Shown here piece after piece: positions 19,870 to 28,088 of a DNA stretch of 50,249 bases (its first letter is position 1; each line of letters opens with the position of its first letter). The notes under the pieces were generated by a model that saw only the letters and a list, made by a program, of their open reading frames with translations, searched no databases and was not told the DNA's origin. The translations under genes were made by a program, and so were the position numbers. The stretch is from WHSV01 sp050694055 (lineage in GTDB: Bacteria > Actinomycetota > CADDZG01 > WHSQ01): the NCBI GenBank assembly GCA_050694055.1, contig JBOGWX010000028.1:1-50249 (forward strand), in the 5' to 3' direction.

Positions 19870-20739
19870 ATGGAGTGGTGGGAAACAATCGAGAACCTGT
19901 GGGACATCTGGATCGTCCAGAGCGCGATCCAGATCGGACTCGTCTTGATCATCGCCTTCGTCCTCACCCGGCTGTTGCGAAGAATCACGACCAAAGTCGG
20001 CAACAAGGTGTCCCAGGAGACGACGCCGCTACGCGCCCTGCAACGGACCGAGACGCTGACGCGCGTCCTGTCGTCGGCGGGGATCGTCGTGATCTGGGTG
20101 ATGGGAACCTTCTACATCCTGGGAGCGGTCGGGGCCAATCTCGCTCCCCTGCTGGCGTCGGTGGGCATCATCGGGCTGGCGGTTGGTTTCGGCGCGCAGA
20201 ACCTGGTGCGAGACGTGGTGAGCGGGTTCTTCATTCTGCTCGAGGACCAGTACGGCGTCGGCGACATCATCCAGGTCAACCAGGTCGCTTCGGGCAAGGT
20301 CGAGACCCTGACCCTGCGGGTGACCGGCATGCGTGACCTCGACGGCACGATGCACTTCATCGCGAACGGTGAGATCACTCACATCGCGAACCGATCGAAG
20401 GATTGGGCGCGCGCCGTCATCGATGTCGGGGTGGCCTACAAGGAGGACTCGGCCAAGGTCCGCCGGACGCTCGAGCGCGTGGCCACCTCCTCGAAGGAGG
20501 ACACCGAGGTCGGGCGCTCCATGTACGCCGCACCGGAGATCCTCGGCGTCGAGATGCTCGGAGAATACGAGGTCACCTGGCGAATCATCGTCGATACCAA
20601 GCCCGGCAAGCAGTTCGAAGTCGGGCGGAGCCTGCGTGAGCGCATCAAGGTCGCCTTCGACGAGGACGACATCGAGATCCCCTTCCCGCACCAGGTCACG
20701 ATCACGGCCGCCGAGAACGGCACGAAGGTCGGAGCGTGA
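19870..20739 (+). CDS. MscS-family mechanosensitive channel
   Basis: A 289-residue inner-membrane channel protein. A first membrane segment lies at ~17-36, followed by two more (about 62-85 and 88-108). The MscS core AVGFGAQNLVRDVVSGFFILLEDQYGVGD lies at ~110-140, and a cytoplasmic beta/alpha-beta domain runs to the end. The ATG at 19870 is preceded by GGAGG nine bases upstream; the longer frame from 19723 adds only unstructured sequence. Its role is release of ions during hypo-osmotic shock. Confidence 0.93.
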   Translation: MEWWETIENLWDIWIVQSAIQIGLVLIIAFVLTRLLRRITTKVGNKVSQETTPLRALQRTETLTRVLSSAGIVVIWVMGTFYILGAVGANLAPLLASVGIIGLAVGFGAQNLVRDVVSGFFILLEDQYGVGDIIQVNQVASGKVETLTLRVTGMRDLDGTMHFIANGEITHIANRSKDWARAVIDVGVAYKEDSAKVRRTLERVATSSKEDTEVGRSMYAAPEILGVEMLGEYEVTWRIIVDTKPGKQFEVGRSLRERIKVAFDEDDIEIPFPHQVTITAAENGTKVGA

Positions 20740-20757
20740 CGAGCTAACCCGACCGAG

Positions 20758-21255
20758 CTACTCGCCGGTCGTGCCGTCGATCATCTCGCGCAGGATGTCG
20801 AGGTGGCCGTTGTGGCGAGCGGTCTCCTCGATCATGTGAATGACGATCCAGCGGAGGCTGCGCTCAGACTTCGAGTGGCGCGCGATGTCATCGGGGCTCG
20901 CCTCGTCCACTATCGCGCGGCTCTTCGAACACTCGCTTTCGTAGAAGTCGAACACCGAGGTGGCGGTCTCGTGGTCGGCAACGCGAAACTCGGCGTCGGG
21001 ATCTTCGTCCGACCAGGGGAACTCGGGATCTTGGGCGGCGAAGACCTCCTGGAACCACCAGCGTTCGACATAGGCCATGTGTTTGATGATGCCGAGCATG
21101 TTCGTCCCCGATACGACCATCGGGCGCCGCAGCTCCTCGTCGCTCAAGCCCCCGCACTTCCTGAGAGCGGTGGCGCGGTGATAGTCGAGCCACGCGGCCA
21201 GCATCTCCTTTTCCGGCGCGCTCGGCGGAGGGTCGATCCTGGAGTCGTCCGCCAC
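20758..21255 (-). CDS. DinB-like (DUF664) protein
   Basis: A 165-residue four-helix-bundle protein. Histidines in MLGIIKHMAYVERWW, HMIEETARHNGHLDI and the acidic surroundings match the metal site of the DinB/YfiT superfamily, whose members include thiol-dependent S-transferases. The GTG start at 21255 lies six bases after the ahcY stop, with GGAGGGG inside the ahcY tail serving as ribosome site, so it is coupled to ahcY. The substrate is not known. Confidence 0.8.
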   Translation of the reverse strand: MADDSRIDPPPSAPEKEMLAAWLDYHRATALRKCGGLSDEELRRPMVVSGTNMLGIIKHMAYVERWWFQEVFAAQDPEFPWSDEDPDAEFRVADHETATSVFDFYESECSKSRAIVDEASPDDIARHSKSERSLRWIVIHMIEETARHNGHLDILREMIDGTTGE

Positions 21256-21260
21256 GAGCT

Positions 21261-22523
21261 CTAGGTCCCCTCCTGCCATTCCTCCAAGTAGGCGGACTGA
21301 TCCTTGGTCAGCTCGTCGATTTGCACTCCCATCGTGTCCAGCTTGAGGCGGGCCACCTCCTTGTCGATCGCATCCGGAACCTCGTAGACCTTCTTCTCGA
21401 GCGATGCGTGGTTGCGAGCAAGCCATTCACAGGACAGCGACTGGTTGGCGAACGACATGTCCATGACCGATGCAGGATGGCCTTCCGCCGCAGCGAGGTT
21501 CACCAACCGGCCCTCACTGAGAACGTAGATCTTGCGATCACCTTCCAGAGCGAACTCCATCACCTCGTGACGCACCTCGCGCCGTCCCGAGGACATGGCC
21601 GTGAGCGACCTCAGATCGATCTCGATGTCGAAGTGTCCGGCGTTGGCCAGGATGGCCCCGTCCTTCATGACCTCGAAGTGCACGTCGCGGAGCACGTGCT
21701 TGTTGCCGGTAACCGTGATGAAGATGTCGCCATGTCGCGCGGCCTCGTGCCCACCCATGACGCGGAAACCGTCCATCGCCGCCTCGAGGGCGCGGGTCGG
21801 ATCGACTTCGGTCACGACGACGCTCGCCCCCAGCCCGCGGGCGCGGCTGGCAACACCTCGTCCGCACTGCCCGTAGCCGCAGACGACGACCGTCTTACCT
21901 GCAATGAGGACGTTGGTGGCGCGGATGATTCCATCCATCGCGCTCTGACCGGTGCCGTAGCGGTTGTCGAAGAGGTGCTTCGTGTCGGCCCCGTTAATGG
22001 AGACGACCGGGTATCCGAGCACTCCCTTCGCCTCCATCGCTCGCAGTCGAATGACGCCGGTGGTCGTCTCTTCCGTGCCGCCGATGATCTCGGCGAGCTG
22101 CTCGGTGCGCTTGGAATGAACCGTGAACACCAGGTCTCCACCATCGTCCATAGAGATCATCGGACGCCGGTCGAGGACCGCGTTGATGTGCTTGTAGTAG
22201 AGGTCGTCGTCGACGCCTCGGATGGCATAGGTGGGGATCTCGTAGGTGGCCACCAGCGCGGCGGCGGTGGGATCCTGAGTGGACAGCGGGTTGGACGCGC
22301 ACAGTGCGACGTCGGCACCTCCCGCCTTCAACGTACGCATCAGGTTGGCGGTTTCGCTCGTTACGTGCAGACACGCGGCGATGGTGATGCCCTCGAGTGG
22401 CTTGTCCTTCTCGAACCTCTCCCGGATGCGTTGCAGCACCGTCATCTGCCGGTCCGCCCACTCGACTCGGAGACGTCCCTCGTCGGCAAGCCCCAGGTTC
22501 CTTACATCACCCTCGACGGTCAC
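21261..22523 (-). CDS. ahcY: Adenosylhomocysteinase
   Basis: Hydrolyses S-adenosylhomocysteine to homocysteine and adenosine, restoring methylation capacity. The 420-residue protein shows CLHVTSETANLMRTLKAGGADV, the substrate-binding DDGGDLV, the NAD Rossmann motif VVVCGYGQCGRGVA, GHEAARHGDIFITVTGNK and NAGHFDIEID. The length fits the short (~420 residue) class without the extra insertion. The homocysteine product could feed the transsulfuration genes at 31.7 and 36 kb. Confidence 0.96.
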   Translation of the reverse strand: MTVEGDVRNLGLADEGRLRVEWADRQMTVLQRIRERFEKDKPLEGITIAACLHVTSETANLMRTLKAGGADVALCASNPLSTQDPTAAALVATYEIPTYAIRGVDDDLYYKHINAVLDRRPMISMDDGGDLVFTVHSKRTEQLAEIIGGTEETTTGVIRLRAMEAKGVLGYPVVSINGADTKHLFDNRYGTGQSAMDGIIRATNVLIAGKTVVVCGYGQCGRGVASRARGLGASVVVTEVDPTRALEAAMDGFRVMGGHEAARHGDIFITVTGNKHVLRDVHFEVMKDGAILANAGHFDIEIDLRSLTAMSSGRREVRHEVMEFALEGDRKIYVLSEGRLVNLAAAEGHPASVMDMSFANQSLSCEWLARNHASLEKKVYEVPDAIDKEVARLKLDTMGVQIDELTKDQSAYLEEWQEGT

Positions 22524-22543
22524 GATCGCTCCCTTTCTGGTTC

Positions 22544-23620
22544 CTATCGGCTTGCAAGTTCCTGTTTGAGCCTTTCTATGACCGCTACGGGTCCGGGATC
22601 GACATCGTTGCGCAAACCCGCGTAGATCGCAGCAAGTTGCGCCACCAGCACGAGCGACAGGAGCCGGGCGATCCTGCTGATTCCCTCCGAGTGCACCTCG
22701 ACCACCTGCACGACAAACTCCTCGATCAACCGTTTCGTGATGTCGAAGCGCAGAGCGACCCGCTCATGCTCATCGGAGTCGCGCAGCAACACCACTACGA
22801 AGTGCTCCTTCGTCAACTCATGCAGCGATCCGAAGGACTCGAGCTCATTGTGGGTCATCTCCGGGATCGTGTGGGCGAAGGCCGGCGTCTTCGCGTACTC
22901 GTTGAGATCGCACTTGAAGCGGTAGGCTGCAACCTCGGACGCCGGGGAGCCTCCATAGATGAGCGGCACCCGCCGATGCAGCGTGCCCGCCAGCTGCTTG
23001 GCAGCGTTGTCTTCTAAGGGGATGTCCCGTCCACACCGTTTCACGATGTCGGCCAGCGCCTGGACGGCCTCGTCGATGTCGTCCGAGCAGTCGGGTACGA
23101 GCCCGACCTCCACGAGGACGGCAAGCAGCGGCAGGGCTAGGAAGCCCAGCGAGGCGCGCGGCTGTAGGCCGGGCGGAATCTTTACGTGCGCCACCCCATA
23201 ACTCGTGGCGAGGTCGGCAAGCCGTCCCCCGGAAGAGATAGCGACGGGCCGAGCTCCGCGGCTGTGGATCTCCTCGAACGCGGCAATGGTTTCCTCCGTG
23301 TTGCCCGAATAAGAGACCACGAAAGCGAGCGTGTTGCGGCCGATCCACTCGGGCAGGTGCCCGTAGTCTTTGATCGTCCGGTAGGGCACGGAAAGTCGTG
23401 GCTCGACGAGGCACCGAACGACGTCCCCCGAGATGCCCGAACCCCCCATGCCCAGGACCACGATGTTCTCTACGCCGTCCGCGTCCGGTAGGTCGCGCGC
23501 GGCTCGCCCTATTGCCCATGCCTCCCGGCACTGTTCCGGAAAGCGCTCGGTCGCACCGAGCACGTCCTCCGAGTCGGTCGCGGCGATCGCCCGCAGGTCG
23601 TCTAGATCCACCTCGGTCAC
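22544..23620 (-). CDS. SIS-domain phosphoglucose/phosphomannose isomerase
   Basis: A 358-residue sugar isomerase-type protein with two SIS lobes: VVLGMGGSGISGDVVRCL (first phosphate-binding lobe), SYSGNTEETIAAFEEI, and the C-terminal bifunctional-PGI/PMI region with PLIYGGSPASEVAAYRFK and FAHTIPEMTHNE. The GTG start at 23620 overlaps the UPF0434 stop in GTGA. Next to manB, it probably interconverts fructose-6-P with glucose- or mannose-6-P to supply glycan precursors; the exact specificity is inferred. Confidence 0.88.
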   Translation of the reverse strand: MTEVDLDDLRAIAATDSEDVLGATERFPEQCREAWAIGRAARDLPDADGVENIVVLGMGGSGISGDVVRCLVEPRLSVPYRTIKDYGHLPEWIGRNTLAFVVSYSGNTEETIAAFEEIHSRGARPVAISSGGRLADLATSYGVAHVKIPPGLQPRASLGFLALPLLAVLVEVGLVPDCSDDIDEAVQALADIVKRCGRDIPLEDNAAKQLAGTLHRRVPLIYGGSPASEVAAYRFKCDLNEYAKTPAFAHTIPEMTHNELESFGSLHELTKEHFVVVLLRDSDEHERVALRFDITKRLIEEFVVQVVEVHSEGISRIARLLSLVLVAQLAAIYAGLRNDVDPGPVAVIERLKQELASR

Positions 23621-23808
23621 CCCCCTTCCGTGCCGGGCGAGGGCTTCTCGGCCTCGTCGATGAGCATCACGGGGATGTCGTCGCGCACCGGGTAGCGATA
23701 CCTGCACTCACCGCGGCAGACGATCACGTTGGATGCCTCGATGTATTCGATGTCGCCGCGACAGTTCGGACAGATGAGTATGTCGAGCAGCTTCTGATCG
23801 AGTGCCAT
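23617..23808 (-). CDS. UPF0434/Trm112-like small zinc protein
   Basis: A 63-residue protein with CPNC at 13-16 and a CRGECRYRYPVRDDIPVML second half, the standard Trm112/YcaR pattern. Homologues in eukaryotes and archaea activate methyltransferases; the bacterial role is unclear. Its ATG overlaps the manB stop (TAATG) and its stop overlaps the next start (GTGA), so it is translated as part of the manB operon. Confidence 0.88.
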   Translation of the reverse strand: MALDQKLLDILICPNCRGDIEYIEASNVIVCRGECRYRYPVRDDIPVMLIDEAEKPSPGTEGG

Positions 23809-25151
23809 TAACTATGCTCCCCCTTGATCGTGCTCAACACTTCGTCCCGCTTGGCCTCCATGAGCTGCCTGGTGCGAGCCTCGAGATTGAGACGCAGTAA
23901 CGGTTCCGTGTTCGACGCCCGGCAATTGAACCACCAGTCTTCGAACTCGACGGTCAGCCCATCGGTACGGTCCTGTTTGCCCTCGGAGTAGGTCGCGGCG
24001 AGCCTCTCGATCGTTCCCTGCTGATCCGTAACCTCCGAATTGATCTCGCCCGACGCCTCGTAGCGGCGGAACGGCCTGAGGGTCTCCGACAGCGGAGCGT
24101 CCGCCGCCGACATCGCCTCGAGCACGAGCAGTGCGGCGATCATCCCCGAGTCCGCTCGGAAGTTGTCCCTGAAGTAGTAGTGGCCCGAGTGCTCGCCGCC
24201 GAAGATCGCACCGGTTTCGGCCATGACACCTTTGATAAAGGAGTGGCCGACGCGCGTGCGGATGGGCTGGCCCCCGTTCTCGGTGATGACCTCGGGAACC
24301 GTCCAGGAACAGATGAGGTTGTAGATGATCTTCTCACCGGGGTTCTTCCTTAGCAGCGTGTCGGCGACGAGAGCGGTGGTCAAGGAACCCGAGATGGGTT
24401 GCGCCTGCTCGTCCACCAAGAACATACGGTCGGCATCACCGTCGAAGGCAATACCCACATCGCAACCATCGTCGAGCACCAGCTTCTGCAAGTCCTCGAG
24501 GTTGGCCTCTTCGATGGGGTTGGCGGGGTGGTTCGGGAAGTTCCCATCCAGATCGAAGTAGAGAGGGGAGACCTCGAACGGGAGCCCGTCGAAGACGACC
24601 GGCGCCGTCTTCCCGGCCATGCCGTTGCCCGCGTCGATCGCGACCTTCAAAGGCTTGAGCGCGCGCGGGTCCACGAAAGACCAGCAGTGGGCCGCGTAGT
24701 CGGGCAGTATGTCCATCTCTCGCAGGTGTGGCGAGACCCTCTGCGGCTCTAGGCTTTCGGCCAGCTCTCGTATCTCGTTCATCCCCGAGTCCGACCCGAT
24801 CGGGACGGCCTGCGCCTTGCACATCTTGAGGCCGTTGTAGCGGGCGGGGTTGTGCGAGGCGGTGAACATGACCCCGGGCAGATCGAGCCTCCCCGAGGCG
24901 AAGTAGAGCGCATCCGTGCTGACCTCGCCGAGATCCACGATTGCGACCCCCGAAGCAGCGACGCCCTCCGCGAAGGCGGCCGCCAGAGGCTGCGACGAGG
25001 CGCGCATATCGCGACCCATGACGACGCTCTCGGACTCGACGAAACGCGCGAACGCCGCCCCGATCCTGCGAACGATGTCCTCATGGAGCTCGTCCGGATA
25101 GACACCTCGGATGTCGTAGGCCTTGAAGATGGCGCTCAGATCGCTGGTCAC
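23808..25151 (-). CDS. manB: Phosphomannomutase/phosphoglucomutase
   Basis: Converts mannose-6-P to mannose-1-P (and possibly the glucose equivalents) for GDP-mannose and glycan synthesis. The 447-residue enzyme starts FKAYDIRGVYPDELHE and carries the phosphoserine loop TASHNPARYNG (about 98-108), the Mg-binding DGDADRMF, the sugar-binding GGEHSGHYYFRDN, and the C-terminal RASNTEPLLRLNLEA phosphate-binding loop. The start is GTG at 25151, without an SD but seven bases after TAAACT. It is divergent from whiB, the arrangement typical of actinobacteria. Confidence 0.94.
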   Translation of the reverse strand: MTSDLSAIFKAYDIRGVYPDELHEDIVRRIGAAFARFVESESVVMGRDMRASSQPLAAAFAEGVAASGVAIVDLGEVSTDALYFASGRLDLPGVMFTASHNPARYNGLKMCKAQAVPIGSDSGMNEIRELAESLEPQRVSPHLREMDILPDYAAHCWSFVDPRALKPLKVAIDAGNGMAGKTAPVVFDGLPFEVSPLYFDLDGNFPNHPANPIEEANLEDLQKLVLDDGCDVGIAFDGDADRMFLVDEQAQPISGSLTTALVADTLLRKNPGEKIIYNLICSWTVPEVITENGGQPIRTRVGHSFIKGVMAETGAIFGGEHSGHYYFRDNFRADSGMIAALLVLEAMSAADAPLSETLRPFRRYEASGEINSEVTDQQGTIERLAATYSEGKQDRTDGLTVEFEDWWFNCRASNTEPLLRLNLEARTRQLMEAKRDEVLSTIKGEHS

Positions 25152-25158
25152 GTTGCGC

Positions 25159-25164
25159 AGTTTA
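25159..25164 (-). promoter_or_regulatory. Putative -10 box (TAAACT) for leaderless manB
   Basis: On the minus strand TAAACT ends seven bases before the GTG start of manB and no ribosome site is present, so the mRNA would begin at the start codon. No clear -35 was found. Confidence 0.45.
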
Positions 25165-25166
25165 AG

Positions 25167-25201
25167 GTCCCCGAGACGGGGACGAAGCCCCAGTCAAGGG
25201 G
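25167..25201. other. Two tandem hairpins between manB and whiB
   Basis: GTCCCC-GAGAC-GGGGAC (25167-25183) and CCCC-AGTCAA-GGGG (25188-25201) are followed by an A-run (25203-25208). They lie in the shared divergent control region and may be regulator sites or leader structures; no role is established. Confidence 0.4.
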
Positions 25202-25251
25202 AGAAAAAAGGCATTGACGACGACGGCCGGGGCTGCAAGGCTTCGCGTGCC

Positions 25252-25521
25252 ATGATTAAAGAGCAGGTCTTGCTTGAGGATCAGGAATGGCGTGAGCACG
25301 CGTCGTGCCTGCACTTCTCTGCGGTCCTGTTCTTTGGCTTCGACGACACCGAGGTCGCGGCCGAGAAGCGGCTGCGCGAGGAGCAGGCCAAGACGATCTG
25401 CCTCGGGTGTCCCGTCCGTCGGGAATGCCTCGACTACGCGCTGTCGGCGCGCGAGTCGCACGGCATCTGGGGCGGAATGACGGACGTCGAACGCCGGCGC
25501 CTGGCCAACCGGGCCCGCTAG
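25252..25521 (+). CDS. WhiB-family iron-sulfur regulator
   Basis: An 89-residue regulator with four cluster cysteines C19, C50, C53 and C59 (ASCLHF ... ICLGCPVRREC) and the G(I/V)WGG turn near 71-75, followed by the basic ERRRLANRAR tail. These are the defining features of WhiB proteins, which bind a [4Fe-4S] cluster and work with the principal sigma factor. Position next to manB and DUF3499 suggests the WhiB2/WhmD type linked to division, but this is inferred. The ATG at 25252 is chosen because the upstream frame is only spacer. Confidence 0.93.
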   Translation: MIKEQVLLEDQEWREHASCLHFSAVLFFGFDDTEVAAEKRLREEQAKTICLGCPVRRECLDYALSARESHGIWGGMTDVERRRLANRAR

Positions 25522-25552
25522 CAAGCCCCCGCTCCGGTGAGACGGTCCCGAG

Positions 25553-25558
25553 TATCTT
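25553..25558 (+). promoter_or_regulatory. Putative -10 box (TATCTT) for leaderless GNAT gene
   Basis: TATCTT lies six bases before the GTG start at 25565, which has no ribosome site, consistent with a leaderless transcript. Confidence 0.45.
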
Positions 25559-25564
25559 CTGGTC

Positions 25565-26242
25565 GTGTCCGATTTACGACCGACGCCCGGCCAGCTCGTG
25601 CTCAAGGTGGTGACGCGCGCGCGGACGCGCGGTGTCGGCGAGGTGCTTCAAACTGGGGTGGACCGCCTGAAAGGGCTCATCTCCTCATCCGACGAGCTCA
25701 TCATCCTGGCTCGTCCCGCAGACGGCGAGCTTCCCGCGCGCCACGACCTCGATTTCGTGAAGGCAGAGAGGTCGGACGCCGCTCGCTATGCCGGGGACAT
25801 CGGGACCGATTCCAAGGTCACCTTCGCCGGGCGGTTGTCGCATACCACGCACTGTTTCTTCGTGTCGGACGGGCGCAAGATGCTGCACGCAACCTGGGTG
25901 ACGACCCGCGCGGCCTGGACCCGGGAGCTCGGCGGATACTTACTCGTGCCGGAGGGCGACTGCTACGTCTACGAGTCGTTCACGCGGTCCGACGCCCGGG
26001 GGCGGGGAATCTACCCCTTCGTATTGAAGGGCATCTGTGCCTGGGCCGCCGCTCAGGGGCTGCGGCGCGTCTGGGTGGGCGTCGAGTCGGCCAACGCAGC
26101 CTCGCGGCGCGCGGTGTCCAAGGCAGGCTTCGAGCCGCGGCTGACCATCGCCTATCGCCGGAGCGCGGGACGGCTGTCCGTCGACGGGGCGGCCTGCCCC
26201 GAGGGCAAAGTGGAAAGGCTTTGCTTGAGCAGGGAGTTGTGA
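25565..26242 (+). CDS. GNAT-family acetyltransferase-like protein
   Basis: A 225-residue protein whose C-terminal two-thirds has the GNAT order: a central strand CYVYESFTRSDARGRGIYPFVLKGICAWA (acetyl-CoA loop of the R/QxxGxG/A type, here ARGRGI), then RRVWVGVESANAASRRAVSKAGFEP, where the AS.R...K.GF helix is diagnostic. The N-terminal 90 residues are variable. The substrate is not known. The GTG start has no SD. Confidence 0.8.
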   Translation: MSDLRPTPGQLVLKVVTRARTRGVGEVLQTGVDRLKGLISSSDELIILARPADGELPARHDLDFVKAERSDAARYAGDIGTDSKVTFAGRLSHTTHCFFVSDGRKMLHATWVTTRAAWTRELGGYLLVPEGDCYVYESFTRSDARGRGIYPFVLKGICAWAAAQGLRRVWVGVESANAASRRAVSKAGFEPRLTIAYRRSAGRLSVDGAACPEGKVERLCLSREL

Positions 26243-26554
26243 GGAAACGTGGTCGATCCAGGTGGTCCCCGCCGGGGCTGGCGCGAAGTAGCGAAGCAAG
26301 CAATACTCTTCCAGTCAGCTATACCGAAGATCTGCGGGCGCTCGGAGGTCTGATACCGACTCGATCTGCCCTGCCGTAGAGGGTCACCTCACCGCCAGGG
26401 CAGGCACCGGCACGACCCCCTCAACTGGCACCTGTTGCCGGTCGAACGGCATCGCGACACCGAGCGCCCGCAGCACCACGAAAAAGACCGCCCGGTTCGG
26501 GGGTCTTGTTCGTTTTGGGGGGTTTAGGCGCTCGCTTGGAGGCCGTGAGGTTGG
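26243..26554. other. Intergenic region between convergent genes
   Basis: I see no gene. The long antisense frame crossing here is low complexity. A CCCC-GCC-GGGG inverted repeat sits just after the GNAT stop, and a strong bidirectional-looking terminator lies at 26481-26506. Confidence 0.5.
26481..26506 (-). terminator. Rho-independent terminator of the zinc-ribbon gene
   Basis: On the minus strand, AAGACC...GGTCTT closes a GC-rich hairpin containing CCCGAACCGGG, followed directly by a T-run (A-run at 26481-26485 on the plus strand). On the plus strand, a T-rich stretch also follows, so it may act in both directions. Confidence 0.7.
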
Positions 26555-26725
26555 CTAGCGCCGGCCGGCAAGACCGAGCACTTGCTCCAGGGCGACCGGG
26601 CCACCGGCGTTCTCCCACCACTTCGACTCGCACTTGCGGCACGAGAAGAACTGCACCTTCTCGGCCTCGGCCAGGCGAATCTCGATGTGGATGCAGTCGT
26701 GGCCCTGACAGTCTGGACAGTTCAT
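26555..26725 (-). CDS. Small zinc-ribbon protein
   Basis: A 56-residue protein with CPDC at 3-6 and CRKC near residue 29, followed by ESKWWENAGG. The two CxxC knuckles around a beta-hairpin are a classic zinc ribbon. The ATG at 26725 is preceded by GGGAGG nine bases upstream, a good ribosome site. Terminated by a strong hairpin. No homologue with a known job is recognised; it could bind nucleic acid or a protein partner. Confidence 0.7.
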   Translation of the reverse strand: MNCPDCQGHDCIHIEIRLAEAEKVQFFSCRKCESKWWENAGGPVALEQVLGLAGRR

Positions 26726-26857
26726 TGGCTTGGTCCTCCCGCTCGAACTCCGCCCCGGTGGAGTCGCTTGCTTCATCATCGGCATCGCCCTCGAGAGGGC
26801 CAATACGTAATTGAAGCGGTCTGAATGAGGTAGCGCAGGAGGGGCGAAACGGGTGAG

Positions 26858-27091
26858 TCACACCAGCGTCGAGCGGGCCTCTAGAAACAGCTGAGGGGTG
26901 CTCCGGTGGTCGTCGAGCAACCACCCACGCGGGGTGACGAGCTTGTCGGCGCAGGCCGAGCACAGCGCGTAGAGGTGCGGGGAGACGGCGCCCTCGGGCG
27001 CGTCTTCGAGGATCGCCACCCGAGAGGAGTAGTCGTATCCCAGCAGCGCGGACGCCGGATGCCGGCATCCGGGCTTCGAGCAGAGTCTCAC
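26858..27091 (-). CDS. DUF3499 family protein
   Basis: A 77-residue protein with CSKPGC (4-9), then a CSAC pair near 43-46 and the conserved TPRGW motif (about 52-56), matching DUF3499. In actinobacteria this small gene is typically next to whiB and manB, as here. The four Cys suggest metal binding. Function unknown. The start is GTG six bases after TAGCCT, with no SD. Confidence 0.8.
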   Translation of the reverse strand: MRLCSKPGCRHPASALLGYDYSSRVAILEDAPEGAVSPHLYALCSACADKLVTPRGWLLDDHRSTPQLFLEARSTLV

Positions 27092-27097
27092 GGAGGA

Positions 27098-27103
27098 AGG
27101 CTA
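27098..27103 (-). promoter_or_regulatory. Putative -10 box (TAGCCT) for leaderless DUF3499 gene
   Basis: On the minus strand TAGCCT lies six bases before the GTG at 27091, and no ribosome site is present. Confidence 0.45.
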
Positions 27104-27197
27104 TGACGGGTTCCGAAAGCTTTGCCGGATTCGGACCTCGGGTCCTACCCCTTTGAGGTGTTTCTCGGCACTGGGATCGCTCCACGAGCGCGCGGCT

Positions 27198-27203
27198 TAC
27201 GCT
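27198..27203 (+). promoter_or_regulatory. Putative -10 box (TACGCT) for leaderless hydrolase gene
   Basis: TACGCT lies six bases before the ATG at 27210, and no ribosome site is present. Confidence 0.45.
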
Positions 27204-27209
27204 CGGGAC

Positions 27210-28022
27210 ATGCCACTTGCAGAGCTCGGAGACATCGCCCTCCACTACCAGCGTCGCGGTCGGGGGCCGCCCCTGCTCGGGATCATGGGCTTCGGCCTCG
27301 ACCAGCGTTTCTGGGCGAGTCAGATTCCCGTCGTGACCGAAACGCACGAATTCATCACCTTCGACAACCGCGGCATTGGTCGCTCCGAGCCCGGGGCGGG
27401 ACCCCTGATTTCGAGCATCGAAGACATGGCCGGCGACACCGAGCGCCTGCTGGACCACCTGGAAGTCGAGAGATGTCTGGTCTACGGCATGTCGATGGGT
27501 GGAGCCGTGGCTCAGCACCTCGCGCTGCAGCATCCCGAGCGCGTGGCGGGGCTGGTGCTGGCGGTGACTTGGGCCCGACCCATCGAGTTCATGCGCCGGC
27601 AGCACCTCCTGGCCCGGGCGCTCATCGAGGCGGGTGGTCCGGAAACGCTCGTCGAATCGTCCTTGGTGCGCATGTTCACCCCGGTCTTCTTCGAGCTGGG
27701 AGCAGAGGTGCTCGATCAAATGGTGAAGGCGTTCCTGGCGGACAGTGGCCCCGGGCTACCCTCGACCGAGGTGCTCCTGGCTCATATGGACGCCATCGAC
27801 AAGCACGATGTGCTCGAGCGCCTCTCGGAAATCGAAGTCCCGACCCTCGTCATCGGCGCGCGCAACGACATGATGGTGCCCTACCTCGGCTCCCAGGAGA
27901 TAGCAGGGGCGATTCCGGGGGCCGAGCTGGTGACGCTGGCCACGGGTCACGGCTGCATGATCGAAGAGATGCCCGCCTACAACTCCGCCCTGCAGTCCTT
28001 CCTCGCCCGGCACGCCTTTTGA
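27210..28022 (+). CDS. Alpha/beta hydrolase
   Basis: A 270-residue alpha/beta hydrolase. The nucleophile is Ser in YGMSMGG (about residue 94), preceded by the FDNRGIGRSE motif common in this fold. The acid is likely Asp in GARNDMMVP and the base His in TGHGCMIEE. No signal peptide, so cytoplasmic. The start at 27210 is preferred over 27153 because MPLAELGDIALHYQ is the usual beginning and TACGCT precedes it. The substrate cannot be told. It converges with the cyclopropane synthase gene. Confidence 0.87.
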   Translation: MPLAELGDIALHYQRRGRGPPLLGIMGFGLDQRFWASQIPVVTETHEFITFDNRGIGRSEPGAGPLISSIEDMAGDTERLLDHLEVERCLVYGMSMGGAVAQHLALQHPERVAGLVLAVTWARPIEFMRRQHLLARALIEAGGPETLVESSLVRMFTPVFFELGAEVLDQMVKAFLADSGPGLPSTEVLLAHMDAIDKHDVLERLSEIEVPTLVIGARNDMMVPYLGSQEIAGAIPGAELVTLATGHGCMIEEMPAYNSALQSFLARHAF

Positions 28023-28088
28023 GGTGAGCCCGGCGGGCGCCTATGCTGAGAGCGCAGCCTGCGGGGTGAGTAGGCCTCGGCCGAACGC

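Noticed and set aside
26421..27719. 432-codon minus-strand open frame
   Set aside because: It crosses several better-supported genes on both strands and its translation is proline/arginine-rich with no domain.
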